This document shows, one piece after another, positions 1 to 7,135 of a stretch of DNA of 64,000 bases. Under the pieces are notes generated by a model, which was not told the origin of the DNA, did not search any database, and saw nothing but the letters and a program-made list of their open reading frames with translations. The translations under genes were made by a program, and so were the position numbers. Source of the DNA: Nocardioides sp. Root1257 (lineage in GTDB: Bacteria; Actinomycetota; Actinomycetes; Propionibacteriales; Nocardioidaceae); NCBI RefSeq assembly GCF_001425175.1, contig NZ_LMDV01000008.1, positions 330,491-394,490 on the forward strand, written 5' to 3'. The first letter of the stretch is position 1. Each line of letters opens with the position of its first letter.

Positions 1-116
1 TGCACACCCTCGGCGCGGCCCTTGTCGTTGAGCGGGACGTCGACCCAGCCGGTGAAGAGGTTCTTGGCGTTCCACTCGCTCTCGCCGTGGCGGAGCAGGA
101 CCAGGGTGTACGTCAT
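1..116 (-). CDS. gpmA: 2,3-bisphosphoglycerate-dependent phosphoglycerate mutase, N-terminal part
   Basis: Only the first 38 residues lie in the window; the gene runs off the left edge. It begins [15 protein letters not shown], the RHG signature of the dPGM family, with the phosphorylated catalytic histidine at residue 10, followed by [11 protein letters not shown], which is characteristic of gpmA. The enzyme interconverts 3- and 2-phosphoglycerate in glycolysis and gluconeogenesis in the cytoplasm. The start ATG lies within a perfect 13-bp tandem duplication shared with the end of the upstream lipoprotein gene, 14 bp away. No strong ribosome binding site is visible, so translation may be coupled to the upstream gene. 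Confidence 0.93.
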   Translation of the reverse strand, partial: MTYTLVLLRHGESEWNAKNLFTGWVDVPLNDKGRAEGV

Positions 117-140
117 CTCAGTGCTCGATCTCAGTGCTCG
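115..140. repeat. perfect 13-bp tandem duplication
   Basis: ATCTCAGTGCTCG occurs twice in direct succession (115-127 and 128-140). On the minus strand it duplicates the GAGCACTGA that ends the lipoprotein gene, placing a second copy against the gpmA start codon. It looks like a recent slippage event that pushed the two genes 13 bp apart. Confidence 0.9.
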
Positions 141-673
141 GCCGTGGCGGGCTCGGGCTCGCAGTCCGCGGGCGGGGTGCCCGTCTCCGCGGTCGAGTCG
201 AGGCCGGCGTACTCGTAGCAGTCGGGGACCGACGGCAGGTCCACGGTCGCGGTGCTGCCGTCGCCGAAGGTGAACTCCAACGTCAGGAAGTCGCCGGTCT
301 CGAAGTCGCCCTCGATGGTGACCGGGGTGTCGGAGTCGGCCAGGTTGACCAGGCCGCCCGCCGGGATGTCGATCGGGTCGAAGTCGCCGACGGTGAGGTC
401 GGCCGTGTCGCCCGCGCCGGCGATGCCGGTGACCGAGGCGTCGTCGTCCTGGTTGTTGTTCGAGAACGACGTGATCAGCGTGCCGGAGCCGTTCTCGGCG
501 CTCACGACGACCGCGCCGAGCACGTCGATGTCGGAGTCCTGGTGGTTGGTGCCGGCGCCCGGGGTGTACGGCTTGTCGGTCGCGTAGTCGAAGCCGCAGG
601 AGGTGAGCACCGGGGCGGCGAGCAGGAGCGCTCCCGCGGCGGTGAGCAGGCGAGCGGAACGGCGAAGCTGCAT
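131..673 (-). CDS. putative secreted lipoprotein
   Basis: A 180-residue protein of unknown function. Residues 1-25 form a lipoprotein signal peptide ([10 protein letters not shown], hydrophobic core, then lipobox LTSC with Cys26), so it is probably anchored to the outer face of the membrane. The mature part is acidic and Thr/Asp-rich with a predicted beta-rich fold ([15 protein letters not shown], then alternating hydrophobic strands), and two cysteines near the C-terminus (DCYEY and DCEPE) could form a disulfide. The ATG at 673 is chosen because it gives a proper signal peptide; an in-frame start at 700 would add nine residues before it. It lies between the UbiA-like gene and gpmA on the same strand. 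The family is not recognised with confidence. Confidence 0.75.
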   Translation of the reverse strand: MQLRRSARLLTAAGALLLAAPVLTSCGFDYATDKPYTPGAGTNHQDSDIDVLGAVVVSAENGSGTLITSFSNNNQDDDASVTGIAGAGDTADLTVGDFDPIDIPAGGLVNLADSDTPVTIEGDFETGDFLTLEFTFGDGSTATVDLPSVPDCYEYAGLDSTAETGTPPADCEPEPATAEH

Positions 674-763
674 CTTCAAAGCCTTCACATCGAGGAACAA
701 CGGAGCGCGACGACAGGGGTGCGGGCTCAGCCTAGCGGTCGCCGGCCGCGGCTCTGACCCCCA

Positions 764-1681
764 CTACTGACTGAGGCCGACGGCGTTCCCGACGAGGAGC
801 AGCCCGACCAGCGCGAGCCCGGTCCAGGCGAGCGACGCGATCAGCAGCCGGGTGGCCCCGATCTTCAGGGCGACGCGCAGCGGCAGGTGTCGGAAGCCGT
901 TCTCGTGGTCGCCGACCAGGCCGGGCAGGGCGCACAGGAAGTGCACGCCGACGCCGAGCGCCGCGGCCAGGGCGACCATCGCGGTCGCGGGCGGGTTGCC
1001 GGTCGCCTGACCGCCCCAGCCGCCGTACGAGAGGAAGCCGGGCAGGAGGGCGTACGACGCCGCCCAGGTCAACCAGGAGAGCCAGCCCGAGCGGAGGATC
1101 AGGTTGCCGAGCAGGCCGATGCCGACCGACGCGAGGTAGAGGCAGCCGGCGGTCACGCCGTTCGAGATCGCGAGCGGGACGAGGAGCAGGACGCCGCAGC
1201 CGAGCGCGAACCAGGCCGTCCCCGGGTCCAGGTAGCCGTCGGCGATCGGCTTGCCGCTCGGCAGGTGCTGGGCGTCGCGACGGCGGTCGACGAGGTCGTT
1301 GTGCCAGCCGAGCACGGCCTGGCCGACCAGCACGGTCGCCAGCACCAGCCCCACCTCGCGACCGGGCCGGCCGGAGAGCGCGGCGGCGACGGCCACGCCG
1401 GCGGCGGTGAGCGCCGCGAGGCGCGGGTGCGCGGCACGCAGCAACAGGATCGGGGTGGCGTGCGCCAGGGTCCGCCGACGCTCACGACCCCGGGAGGCGG
1501 GGCTGGAGGCCGGGGTGGGGGCCGGGGTGGGGGTCGGCTCCGGTGTCGGCTTCTGCGCGGACTCAGGGGCAGGCTCCGGCGTCGCCTCGGTGGGCGGGGG
1601 CTCGGTGGTGGTGGCCGTGGCGGTCCCGGCGTCGAGCTGTTCGGCCGGTTCCGTGCTCCGTCGGCGCAGGCGGGGCGACAT
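764..1681 (-). CDS. UbiA-family prenyltransferase-like membrane protein with a Pro/Thr/Glu-rich N-terminal tail
   Basis: A 305-residue polytopic membrane protein. The catalytic domain carries the aspartate-rich motif NDLVDRRRD (from about residue 128) and a second loop DHENGFRHLP, which in the UbiA superfamily bind Mg and polyprenyl diphosphate. The acceptor cannot be told from sequence; related actinobacterial proteins are annotated UbiA or SCO6045-like. The first 68 residues are a low-complexity tail with repeated TPEP/TPAP units, unusual for the family and probably a disordered cytoplasmic segment. ATG at 1681 is preferred over an upstream in-frame TTG at 1696. The carD promoter region lies divergently upstream. 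Confidence 0.78.
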   Translation of the reverse strand: MSPRLRRRSTEPAEQLDAGTATATTTEPPPTEATPEPAPESAQKPTPEPTPTPAPTPASSPASRGRERRRTLAHATPILLLRAAHPRLAALTAAGVAVAAALSGRPGREVGLVLATVLVGQAVLGWHNDLVDRRRDAQHLPSGKPIADGYLDPGTAWFALGCGVLLLVPLAISNGVTAGCLYLASVGIGLLGNLILRSGWLSWLTWAASYALLPGFLSYGGWGGQATGNPPATAMVALAAALGVGVHFLCALPGLVGDHENGFRHLPLRVALKIGATRLLIASLAWTGLALVGLLLVGNAVGLSQ

Positions 1682-1871
1682 ACCCCGCAGTATCAACCAG
1701 CCGTCGCGTGGGTATGCCTCTTCCGGGTCCGGAACTGTCGACGCGCTGTCCTGAAGAGGGTTGCCGGGCCCGTCCGCGGAGGGCCGGCCACCACACCCAC
1801 CGCGGTTCTGTCAAGCCCGGATTGTGCCCCTGACCTGCGCAAACGATGTCGGGTCCGCTGGGAGGCCGTGT

Positions 1872-1877
1872 TAGAAT
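1872..1877 (+). promoter_or_regulatory. carD -10 box candidate
   Basis: TAGAAT lies 28 bp before the carD start codon and is followed by the ribosome binding site AGGAAGGGG (1887-1895). No convincing -35 is visible 16-18 bp upstream. The 223-bp gap between the prenyltransferase gene and carD holds nothing else that I can identify. Confidence 0.45.
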
Positions 1878-1904
1878 CCTCACCTAGGAAGGGGTACCTC
1901 ACAT

Positions 1905-2390
1905 ATGACTTTCACCGTCGGCGAAACGGTTGTTTACCCGAATCACGGGGCCGCGATCATCGAGGACATCGAGATGCGGACCATCAAGGGAGAGGACCGG
2001 GAGTACCTCGTACTACGGATTGTCGCCCAGCAGGACCTGGTGGTGCGCGTGCCCGCCTGCAACCTCGACCTCGTCGGGGTCCGCGACGTCGTGGACAAGG
2101 ACGGGCTCGACCGGGTGTTCGACATCCTGCGTGCCGCGCACGTGGAGGAGCCGACCAACTGGTCGCGTCGCTACAAGGCGAACCTCGAGAAGCTGCACAG
2201 CGGAGACGTGATGAAGGTGTCGGAGGTCGTCCGCGACCTGTGGCGCCGCGAGCGGGACCGCGGCCTGTCGGCCGGGGAGAAGCGGATGCTCGCGAAGGCC
2301 CGCCAGATCCTGGTGTCGGAGCTGGCGCTCGCCGAGCACACCAACGAGGACAAGGCCGAGGCCCTCCTCGACGAGGTCCTCGCCTCCTGA
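1905..2390 (+). CDS. carD: CarD-family transcriptional regulator (RNA polymerase-binding)
   Basis: A 161-residue CarD/CdnL protein. Residues 1-60 form the Tudor-like RNA polymerase interaction domain ([15 protein letters not shown]) that contacts the beta subunit; the remainder is the helical DNA-binding domain, with the conserved tryptophan in TNWSRRY (Trp86) that wedges into the upstream edge of the -10 bubble. CarD stabilises open complexes and tunes rRNA and general transcription in mycobacteria and other actinobacteria. The ATG is preceded by the strong site AGGAAGGGG. Its position just upstream of ispD/ispF is conserved in actinobacteria. A long GC hairpin ends the gene at 2400-2431. 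Confidence 0.97.
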   Translation: MTFTVGETVVYPNHGAAIIEDIEMRTIKGEDREYLVLRIVAQQDLVVRVPACNLDLVGVRDVVDKDGLDRVFDILRAAHVEEPTNWSRRYKANLEKLHSGDVMKVSEVVRDLWRRERDRGLSAGEKRMLAKARQILVSELALAEHTNEDKAEALLDEVLAS

Positions 2391-2399
2391 TCCGTACGA

Positions 2400-2431
2400 C
2401 GGGCCCCCGGACCACCAGGTCCGGGGGCCCG
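2400..2431 (+). terminator. carD terminator hairpin
   Basis: GGGCCCCCGGACC (2401-2413), loop ACCA, and the exact complement GGTCCGGGGGCCC (2418-2430), extended by a C-G pair at 2400/2431, form a 14-bp perfect stem ten bases after the carD stop. No U-tract follows, as is usual for actinobacterial terminators. Confidence 0.85.
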
Positions 2432-2440
2432 ACGCATTTG

Positions 2441-2446
2441 TAGGGT
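2441..2446 (+). promoter_or_regulatory. leaderless-type -10 (TAGGGT)
   Basis: TAGGGT lies six bases before the GTG at 2453. The 13 bases ATTTGTAGGGTCG are identical to those before the aldo/keto reductase at 30162, at the same distance from its start. Confidence 0.7.
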
Positions 2447-2452
2447 CGGTAC

Positions 2453-3004
2453 GTGGACGACGAGGTGGAGCCCGCACTAGGTGCGGTGATGGACGACGAC
2501 CGGGGATCCCTCCCGTACGCGTTGATCCACGGGGAGTCCCTCGTCGCCGCGGCCTCGTGGGCGCTGGGCGAGGCGGGCGTGACCCCGGTCGACCTCGGGA
2601 CCAGCTGGGAGGGGCTCGTCGACTCCGGTGAGCCGTTCGTGCTGCACGACCCGCTCTGTCCGATGACGCCGCCGGCCTTCATCGCCGACTGCGTGGCGCG
2701 CGCCGTCGAGCGCGGCTGCGTGGTGGTCGGCGTCCGGCCCGTCACCGACACGGTCAAGGTCGTGGACGACGGCGTGGTCGGCGAGACGCTCGACCGGGAC
2801 GCTCTGGTGGCGGTCGCCTCTCCGGTGGTGCTGCCGGCCGGGGTGGTGGCCGCCCTCGGCGCCCTGCCCAGCACCGACTTCGTGGCCCTGGTCGATGCCC
2901 TGCGGCGGCGCTACCCGGTCGAGCTCGTCGAGGCGCCCCCGGCCGCCCGCCGGGTCGGCTCGGCCGAGGACCTGCGGGTGCTGGAGGCGCTCACGGCGGG
3001 GTAG
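2453..3004 (+). CDS. IspD-like protein lacking the nucleotide-binding N-terminus
   Basis: A 183-residue protein resembling the C-terminal two thirds of 2-C-methyl-D-erythritol 4-phosphate cytidylyltransferase. It keeps HDPLCP (Asp66, matching HDGARP), VTDTVK (97-102, the MEP-contacting DTxK motif), LDRDALVAVASP (matching TVDRxGL...TPQ) and a final AEDL. It lacks the N-terminal glycine-rich CTP loop and its Arg and Lys, and the late conserved Lys is replaced by Arg. It is therefore unlikely to be an active cytidylyltransferase alone. A clean GTG start behind a leaderless promoter and normal codon use argue against a decaying pseudogene. It converges with intact ispD, and its stop lies in a 67-bp palindromic repeat. 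Confidence 0.72.
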   Translation: MDDEVEPALGAVMDDDRGSLPYALIHGESLVAAASWALGEAGVTPVDLGTSWEGLVDSGEPFVLHDPLCPMTPPAFIADCVARAVERGCVVVGVRPVTDTVKVVDDGVVGETLDRDALVAVASPVVLPAGVVAALGALPSTDFVALVDALRRRYPVELVEAPPAARRVGSAEDLRVLEALTAG

Positions 3005-3064
3005 TCCCTGACGATTCGGACCTCTGGGCACGCTCCCACGGACCATTCCGTCAGGGACTACCCC
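2998..3064. repeat. 67-bp dispersed palindromic element, copy 1
   Basis: Arms GGGGTAGTCCCTGACG (2998-3013) and CGTCAGGGACTACCCC (3049-3064) are exact complements. The left arm supplies the TAG stop of the IspD-like gene, the right arm the TAG stop of ispD on the other strand, so the element lies exactly between two convergent genes and could act as a bidirectional terminator. Two further copies of the same length are at 23366 and 57029. Confidence 0.92.
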
Positions 3065-3750
3065 GACGGTGCGAGGCGCAGCGCCAGATCGAGGTCCTCC
3101 GGGAAGGTGATCTTGAGGTTGGCGGGCGAGCTCGGCACGGCCGCGACCGGGAGGTCGGTGTAGCGCGCCCAGCAGGCGGCGGTGTCGGTGCCCTCGAAGC
3201 CGTCGGTCGCAGCGTCGGCGTACGCCGAGACCAGGTCGCGGGCGCGGAAGGCCTGCGGCGTCTGGACGCCGTCCAGGCTCCCCGTACGCGGGACAGGCAG
3301 TGGCCGCCCGTCGCGGGACAGCAGGCCGGGCAGGTGGACCACCGGGATCGCGCCGCCGTGCTCCTGTGCGGCCGCGATCGTCGCCGCGAACAGCTCGGGG
3401 CCTGCGAGCGGTCGGGCGCCGTCGTGGATCGCGACCACGTCGATGTCGCCGGCCTCGATCGCCGGGCGGAGCGCGTCCAGCGCCGCCGCCTCCGACGCGT
3501 GCCGGGTGGCGCCGCCCTCGACCAGGCCGACCTCGGCGTCGCCCAGGTGCGGCTGCAGGGCGGCGGCCACGTCGTCCTGCTCACCGGGACGGACCACCAC
3601 GAGCACGCGGCGTACGCCGTCGACCGCCGCTGCGTCGCGGACCGACCAGGCCAGCACGGGCCGGTCGCCGAGCGGCAGCAGCACCTTGTTGGACCCGGCC
3701 CCCACGCGCGACCCGGTCCCGGCGGCGAGGATCACGACGGCGGCGGGCAC
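3058..3750 (-). CDS. ispD: 2-C-methyl-D-erythritol 4-phosphate cytidylyltransferase
   Basis: A 230-residue IspD, which joins CTP and MEP to give CDP-ME in the non-mevalonate isoprenoid pathway. Visible landmarks are the nucleotide loop [15 protein letters not shown] (8-22, Arg15 and Lys22), HDGARPL (Asp110), Arg155, VQTPQAF (162-168) and [10 protein letters not shown] (Lys213). The usual DTxK segment that contacts MEP is replaced by VVHLPGLL, which is odd; that motif is present in the adjacent IspD-like protein. GTG start with TAGACT six bases upstream indicates a leaderless transcript. ispF is next on the same strand but separated by the opposite-strand nirD. Confidence 0.93.
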   Translation of the reverse strand: MPAAVVILAAGTGSRVGAGSNKVLLPLGDRPVLAWSVRDAAAVDGVRRVLVVVRPGEQDDVAAALQPHLGDAEVGLVEGGATRHASEAAALDALRPAIEAGDIDVVAIHDGARPLAGPELFAATIAAAQEHGGAIPVVHLPGLLSRDGRPLPVPRTGSLDGVQTPQAFRARDLVSAYADAATDGFEGTDTAACWARYTDLPVAAVPSSPANLKITFPEDLDLALRLAPSG

Positions 3751-3756
3751 CCGCGG

Positions 3757-3762
3757 AGTCTA
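3757..3762 (-). promoter_or_regulatory. leaderless-type -10 for ispD (TAGACT)
   Basis: On the minus strand TAGACT ends six bases before the ispD GTG, the same arrangement as cysS. Confidence 0.65.
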
Positions 3763-3885
3763 CGGAGCCGGATCGGTCCAGTGTTTTCACGGCTGTTACA
3801 CGGCGAAACAGGTGCTTGACGCGCCGCGCCTACGTTCGAGGGACCACGAGGGCCCAGGAAGGGTGCCCGGGAAAGGGTCATCGCG

Positions 3886-4251
3886 ATGACGTCTGCGGCC
3901 CACCAGCGCGCGGAGGAGTGGCAGCCGGTCTGCCGCATCGTCGAGCTCACCGTCGAGCGCGGTGCGACGGCGCTGGTGCACGGGCAGGCGATCGCGATCT
4001 TCCGGACCCAGGACGACGAGGTCTACGCGTTGGGCAACCACGACCCGTTCGCCAAGGCGTCCGTGCTCGCGAAGGGCATCGTCGGCACTCGCGAGGGTGT
4101 GCCGTTCGTCGCCTCACCTGCCCACAAGCACGCCTTCGACCTGCGCAGCGGGCGCTGCCTCGACGACCAGCACGTGTCGGTGCCGGCGTACGACGTCCGC
4201 GTGGTCGAGGGCGTCGTGCTGGTCGGCCACCGGAAGGTCGACGCTGCCTAG
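3886..4251 (+). CDS. nirD: NirD-like small subunit of assimilatory nitrite reductase
   Basis: A 121-residue Rieske-fold protein of the NirD type: WQPVCRIVEL start, then IAIFRTQDDEVYALGNHDPFAKASVL and PAHKHAFDLRSGRCLDD, as in NADH nitrite reductase small subunits. The cysteine/histidine pairs of true Rieske centres are absent, which is normal for NirD, so it probably binds no cluster. NirB, its catalytic partner for nitrite to ammonium, is not in this window. The gene sits on the plus strand between ispF and ispD, interrupting a normally contiguous pair. A TTGACG and GTTAC/GAAAC half-sites lie upstream, which may indicate nitrogen (GlnR) control. Confidence 0.82.
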   Translation: MTSAAHQRAEEWQPVCRIVELTVERGATALVHGQAIAIFRTQDDEVYALGNHDPFAKASVLAKGIVGTREGVPFVASPAHKHAFDLRSGRCLDDQHVSVPAYDVRVVEGVVLVGHRKVDAA

Positions 4252-4281
4252 CGGAGGCGCGACCGGCGTGTCGAGACCCGG

Positions 4282-4767
4282 TTAGTGGTCCTTGGCGAAG
4301 ACGAGCGCCGTGGCGATCGCGGCGACACCCTCACCGCGCCCGGTGAGCCCGAGGCCGTCGGTGGTGGTGGCCGAGACCGACACGGGAGCGCCGACGGCGG
4401 CCGAGAGCGCCGCCTCGGCCTCCGGGCGCCGCGGCCCCACCTTGGGGCGGTTGCCGATCACCTGGATCGTGACGTTGCCGATCTCGAACCCGGCGGCGCG
4501 CACCCGGGCGGCCGTCTCGGTCAGCAGGGCAGCGCCGGAGGCGCCGGCCCACTGCGGCTCGGACGTGCCGAAGTTCGAGCCGAGGTCGCCGAGGCCGGCC
4601 GCCGAGAGCAGCGCGTCGCACGCGGCGTGGGCCGCCACGTCGGCGTCGGAGTGACCCTCGAGGCCCTGCGGCTCGTCCGGCCAGGCCAGGCCGGCCAGGT
4701 GGAGCGGGACGCCGTCGACGAGCCGGTGGACGTCGGTGCCGATGCCGACCCTCGGGAGTTGCTGCAC
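4282..4767 (-). CDS. ispF: 2-C-methyl-D-erythritol 2,4-cyclodiphosphate synthase
   Basis: A 161-residue IspF, which cyclises CDP-ME 2-phosphate to MEcPP with loss of CMP, the step after IspD and IspE. Metal ligands are in GTDVH (Asp12, His14) and HSDADVAAH (39-47); the CMP-binding loop [15 protein letters not shown] is near the C-terminus. GTG at 4767 is chosen because family members begin four to eight residues before GIGTDVH, and a CATGAT box lies six bases upstream; a longer in-frame extension to 4944 has no family similarity and would run into the divergent oxidoreductase gene. Confidence 0.94.
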   Translation of the reverse strand: MQQLPRVGIGTDVHRLVDGVPLHLAGLAWPDEPQGLEGHSDADVAAHAACDALLSAAGLGDLGSNFGTSEPQWAGASGAALLTETAARVRAAGFEIGNVTIQVIGNRPKVGPRRPEAEAALSAAVGAPVSVSATTTDGLGLTGRGEGVAAIATALVFAKDH

Positions 4768-4773
4768 ACGAGG

Positions 4774-4779
4774 ATCATG
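4774..4779 (-). promoter_or_regulatory. possible leaderless-type -10 for ispF (CATGAT)
   Basis: CATGAT, one mismatch from TATGAT, lies six bases before the chosen ispF GTG on the minus strand and supports that start. Confidence 0.4.
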
Positions 4780-4799
4780 CCCTGCGACAGAATCACGGG

Positions 4800-6371
4800 G
4801 TGAGAAGCTTCCGCGGCAGCTGGTCGGTGGCCGGCCTGGTGGCCGGCTTCGCCGGTCTCGCTGCGAGCTATTTCGTCGCGATGGTGCTGACGACACGGGA
4901 CTCCCCGGTGACCGCCGTCGCCGAGCTGGTGACCCGCCTGACACCCGGCCCGGTGGTCGAGCGGGCGATCCGGCTGCTCGGGCACCACGACAAGCAGTTC
5001 CTGCTGCTGGTCATCCTCGTCCTCTCGGGCCTGCTCTTCGCCTGGGCCGGGCGACTGGCCCGTCGGTCGTGGTGGGCGCCGGCGATCGTGTTCGCCGTGC
5101 TCGGGGTCGTGGGCGGGACGGCGGTCTCGGCGGAGCGCGGCTCCGGCGCGATCGACATCCTGCCGATCGCGGTCGGGTTCGCGACCTGGCTGGTCTGCCT
5201 CTCGCTGCTGACCGACCCGCTGCGCCGCCACGAGCGGGCGCTGGCCGAGGAGCCCGACCCCGACGCGGCGCCCGGGGCCCCGCACCCGGCCGACCACACC
5301 CGTCGTACCTTCCTGATCCGCGCGGGCATCATCGTCGCGAGCACGACCGTGGTCGGCACCGTCGGCCGCGTCGTGGGCCGCGGTCGGCGGCACGTGGAGG
5401 AGGCCCGCCGCCTGCTGAGGCTGCCGGGGGTCACTGCGCCGCAGCTGCCCGAAGCGGTCCGGGTCGGGCTGGACGGCGTGACGCCGTGGGCGACGCCGGC
5501 CGGCGACTTCTACCGGATCGACACCGCGTTCGTGGTGCCCACGATCGAGCCGTCGGACTGGCAGCTGCGCATCCACGGCATGGTCGACCGCGAGGTCGTG
5601 CTGACCTACCAGGAGCTGATCGACCGGCAGGTCACCCAGGGCTGGGTGACGCTCAACTGCGTCTCCAACCCGGTCGGCGGCAACCTGATCGGCAACGCGT
5701 GGTGGAGCGGGGTCCGGATCGCCGACCTGCTGGCCGCCGCCGGGGTCCAGCCCGGCGCCGACGCCGTGCTCCAGACCTCCGACGACGGCTGGACCTGCGG
5801 CACGCCCCTCGGGGCGCTCACCGACGACCGCAACGCGATGCTCGCGTTCGCGATGAACGGCCGGCCGCTGCCGATCGAGCACGGCTTCCCGGTGCGCACG
5901 ATCGTGCCCGGCCTGTACGGCTACGTCTCGGCCTGCAAGTGGGTCGTCGAGATGAAGGTGACCCGCTTCGCCGACATCGAGGCGTACTGGACCAAGCGGG
6001 GCTGGGCCGAGCTCGGGCCGGTCAAGATGTCGTCGCGCATCGACGTCCCCGAGGACGGCGGCGAGGTGCTGGCCTCCGGCGGCCGGGTCGGCGGGGTGGC
6101 CTGGGCGCAGCACACGGGCATCCAGGCCGTCGAGATCTCGGTCGACGGCGGGGCGTGGGAGCGCGCGGTCATCGGTGGCGCTCCCAGCCCGGACACCTGG
6201 GTGCAGTGGACGGCCCGCATCGACGTCGAGCCCGGCGACCACACCCTCGCGGTCCGGGGCATCGACGCCGACGGCCTTGTGCAGACCGGCGAGGAGCAGG
6301 ACGTGCTGCCCGACGGCGCGACCGGCTGGCACACGATCGACTTCACGGCCACGGAGGCGACGGATGGATGA
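4800..6371 (+). CDS. membrane-bound molybdopterin-dependent oxidoreductase, sulfite oxidase family
   Basis: A 523-residue protein in three parts: an N-terminal membrane block with about four helices (residues 10-30, 68-85, 92-110, 118-138); an RRTFLIRAG helix (169-190) leading to the outside; and a sulfite oxidase/YedY-type molybdopterin domain (about 220-400) with the molybdenum-ligating cysteine in [11 protein letters not shown] (Cys287). A C-terminal Mo-co dimerisation domain (about 405-523) follows. It probably oxidises or reduces a small sulfur or oxo compound at the outer membrane face; the substrate is not evident. GTG start. Its end overlaps the next gene by 8 bp, so the pair is co-transcribed. 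Confidence 0.86.
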   Translation: MRSFRGSWSVAGLVAGFAGLAASYFVAMVLTTRDSPVTAVAELVTRLTPGPVVERAIRLLGHHDKQFLLLVILVLSGLLFAWAGRLARRSWWAPAIVFAVLGVVGGTAVSAERGSGAIDILPIAVGFATWLVCLSLLTDPLRRHERALAEEPDPDAAPGAPHPADHTRRTFLIRAGIIVASTTVVGTVGRVVGRGRRHVEEARRLLRLPGVTAPQLPEAVRVGLDGVTPWATPAGDFYRIDTAFVVPTIEPSDWQLRIHGMVDREVVLTYQELIDRQVTQGWVTLNCVSNPVGGNLIGNAWWSGVRIADLLAAAGVQPGADAVLQTSDDGWTCGTPLGALTDDRNAMLAFAMNGRPLPIEHGFPVRTIVPGLYGYVSACKWVVEMKVTRFADIEAYWTKRGWAELGPVKMSSRIDVPEDGGEVLASGGRVGGVAWAQHTGIQAVEISVDGGAWERAVIGGAPSPDTWVQWTARIDVEPGDHTLAVRGIDADGLVQTGEEQDVLPDGATGWHTIDFTATEATDG

Positions 6372-7095
6372 CTTCGCAGACCGGCCCGGCCTCGCGCTGG
6401 TGGTCGGCGGCAGCGGGGGCCTCGGCCGCGAGATCGCCGAGATGCTGCGCGACCGCGGCTCCGCCGTCGCCGTCACGCACCGGCGCAACCCGGTCGCGGA
6501 CTCCTACCCGCTCGATCTCGGCGCCTCGACCGTCGCGGCCGACGCCGCCCGTGTCGTCGAGGAGGTGGCGGGGCGAGGCGGCCTCCACACCCTGGTGTAC
6601 GCCGCCGGCCCGCACGTGCCGATGACGCACCTGTCCGCCGTGGAGCCGAGCGCGATGGCCGCCCAGCTCGCCGCCGACGCGGCCGGCTTCTTCGCGGTCG
6701 TCGCCCCCGCGCTGCCGCACCTGCGCGCCAGCCAGGGCTCGATCGTCGCCGTGACCACGGCTGCGACCAGCCGGTTCCCGGTGCGCGACGGGCTGTCGTC
6801 GGCGCCCAAGGCCGCCGTCGAGGCGATCGTGCGGGCGCTGGCGGCCGAGGAGGGGCGCTACGGCGTACGCGTCAACGCCGTCGGTCCCGGCATGCTGACC
6901 GACGGGATGGCGGCCCGGCTGATCGACTCCGGTGAGCTCTCCGAGGAGGCGCTTGCCATCACCCGACGCAACATCCCGCTGCGCCGCTTCGGCACCGCGC
7001 GCGACATCGCCGAGGCGGTCTGCTTCCTCGCCTCAGACCGTGCCGGGTTCGTCTCCGGCCAGAAGCTCGACGTCGACGGTGGCTACGGGGTGTGA
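6364..7095 (+). CDS. SDR-family protein with the catalytic tyrosine replaced
   Basis: A 243-residue short-chain dehydrogenase/reductase fold. The cofactor motif GGSGGLG is at residues 15-21, NAVGPG and the C-terminal SGQKLDVDGGYGV are typical. The catalytic YxxxK reads SSAPK, so the lysine is kept and the tyrosine is serine. That makes normal alcohol or carbonyl chemistry doubtful; it may bind nucleotide without turning over, or have a different activity. ATG at 6364 overlaps the molybdoenzyme gene by 8 bp, implying translational coupling. The cysS promoter follows within 30 bp. Confidence 0.85.
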   Translation: MDDFADRPGLALVVGGSGGLGREIAEMLRDRGSAVAVTHRRNPVADSYPLDLGASTVAADAARVVEEVAGRGGLHTLVYAAGPHVPMTHLSAVEPSAMAAQLAADAAGFFAVVAPALPHLRASQGSIVAVTTAATSRFPVRDGLSSAPKAAVEAIVRALAAEEGRYGVRVNAVGPGMLTDGMAARLIDSGELSEEALAITRRNIPLRRFGTARDIAEAVCFLASDRAGFVSGQKLDVDGGYGV

Positions 7096-7123
7096 CGATG
7101 CGGGCCACCTGCGCCCCGATCCC

Positions 7124-7129
7124 TAGACT
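7124..7129 (+). promoter_or_regulatory. leaderless-type -10 for cysS (TAGACT)
   Basis: TAGACT, six bases (GGCGGC), then the cysS GTG. No ribosome binding site is present. Confidence 0.65.
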
Positions 7130-7135
7130 GGCGGC

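Noticed and set aside
887..2443. Large open frame on the plus strand over the prenyltransferase and carD
   Set aside because: A shadow frame produced by GC-rich codon use; its translation has no recognisable domain and covers real genes in other frames.
2453..3004. IspD-like gene as a pseudogene
   Set aside because: Clean start with a promoter-like box, normal codon use and conserved C-terminal motifs; no stop or frameshift.
4768..4944. Longer ispF start at 4944
   Set aside because: The extension is Arg/Ser/Pro-rich without family similarity and is antisense to the oxidoreductase's membrane domain.
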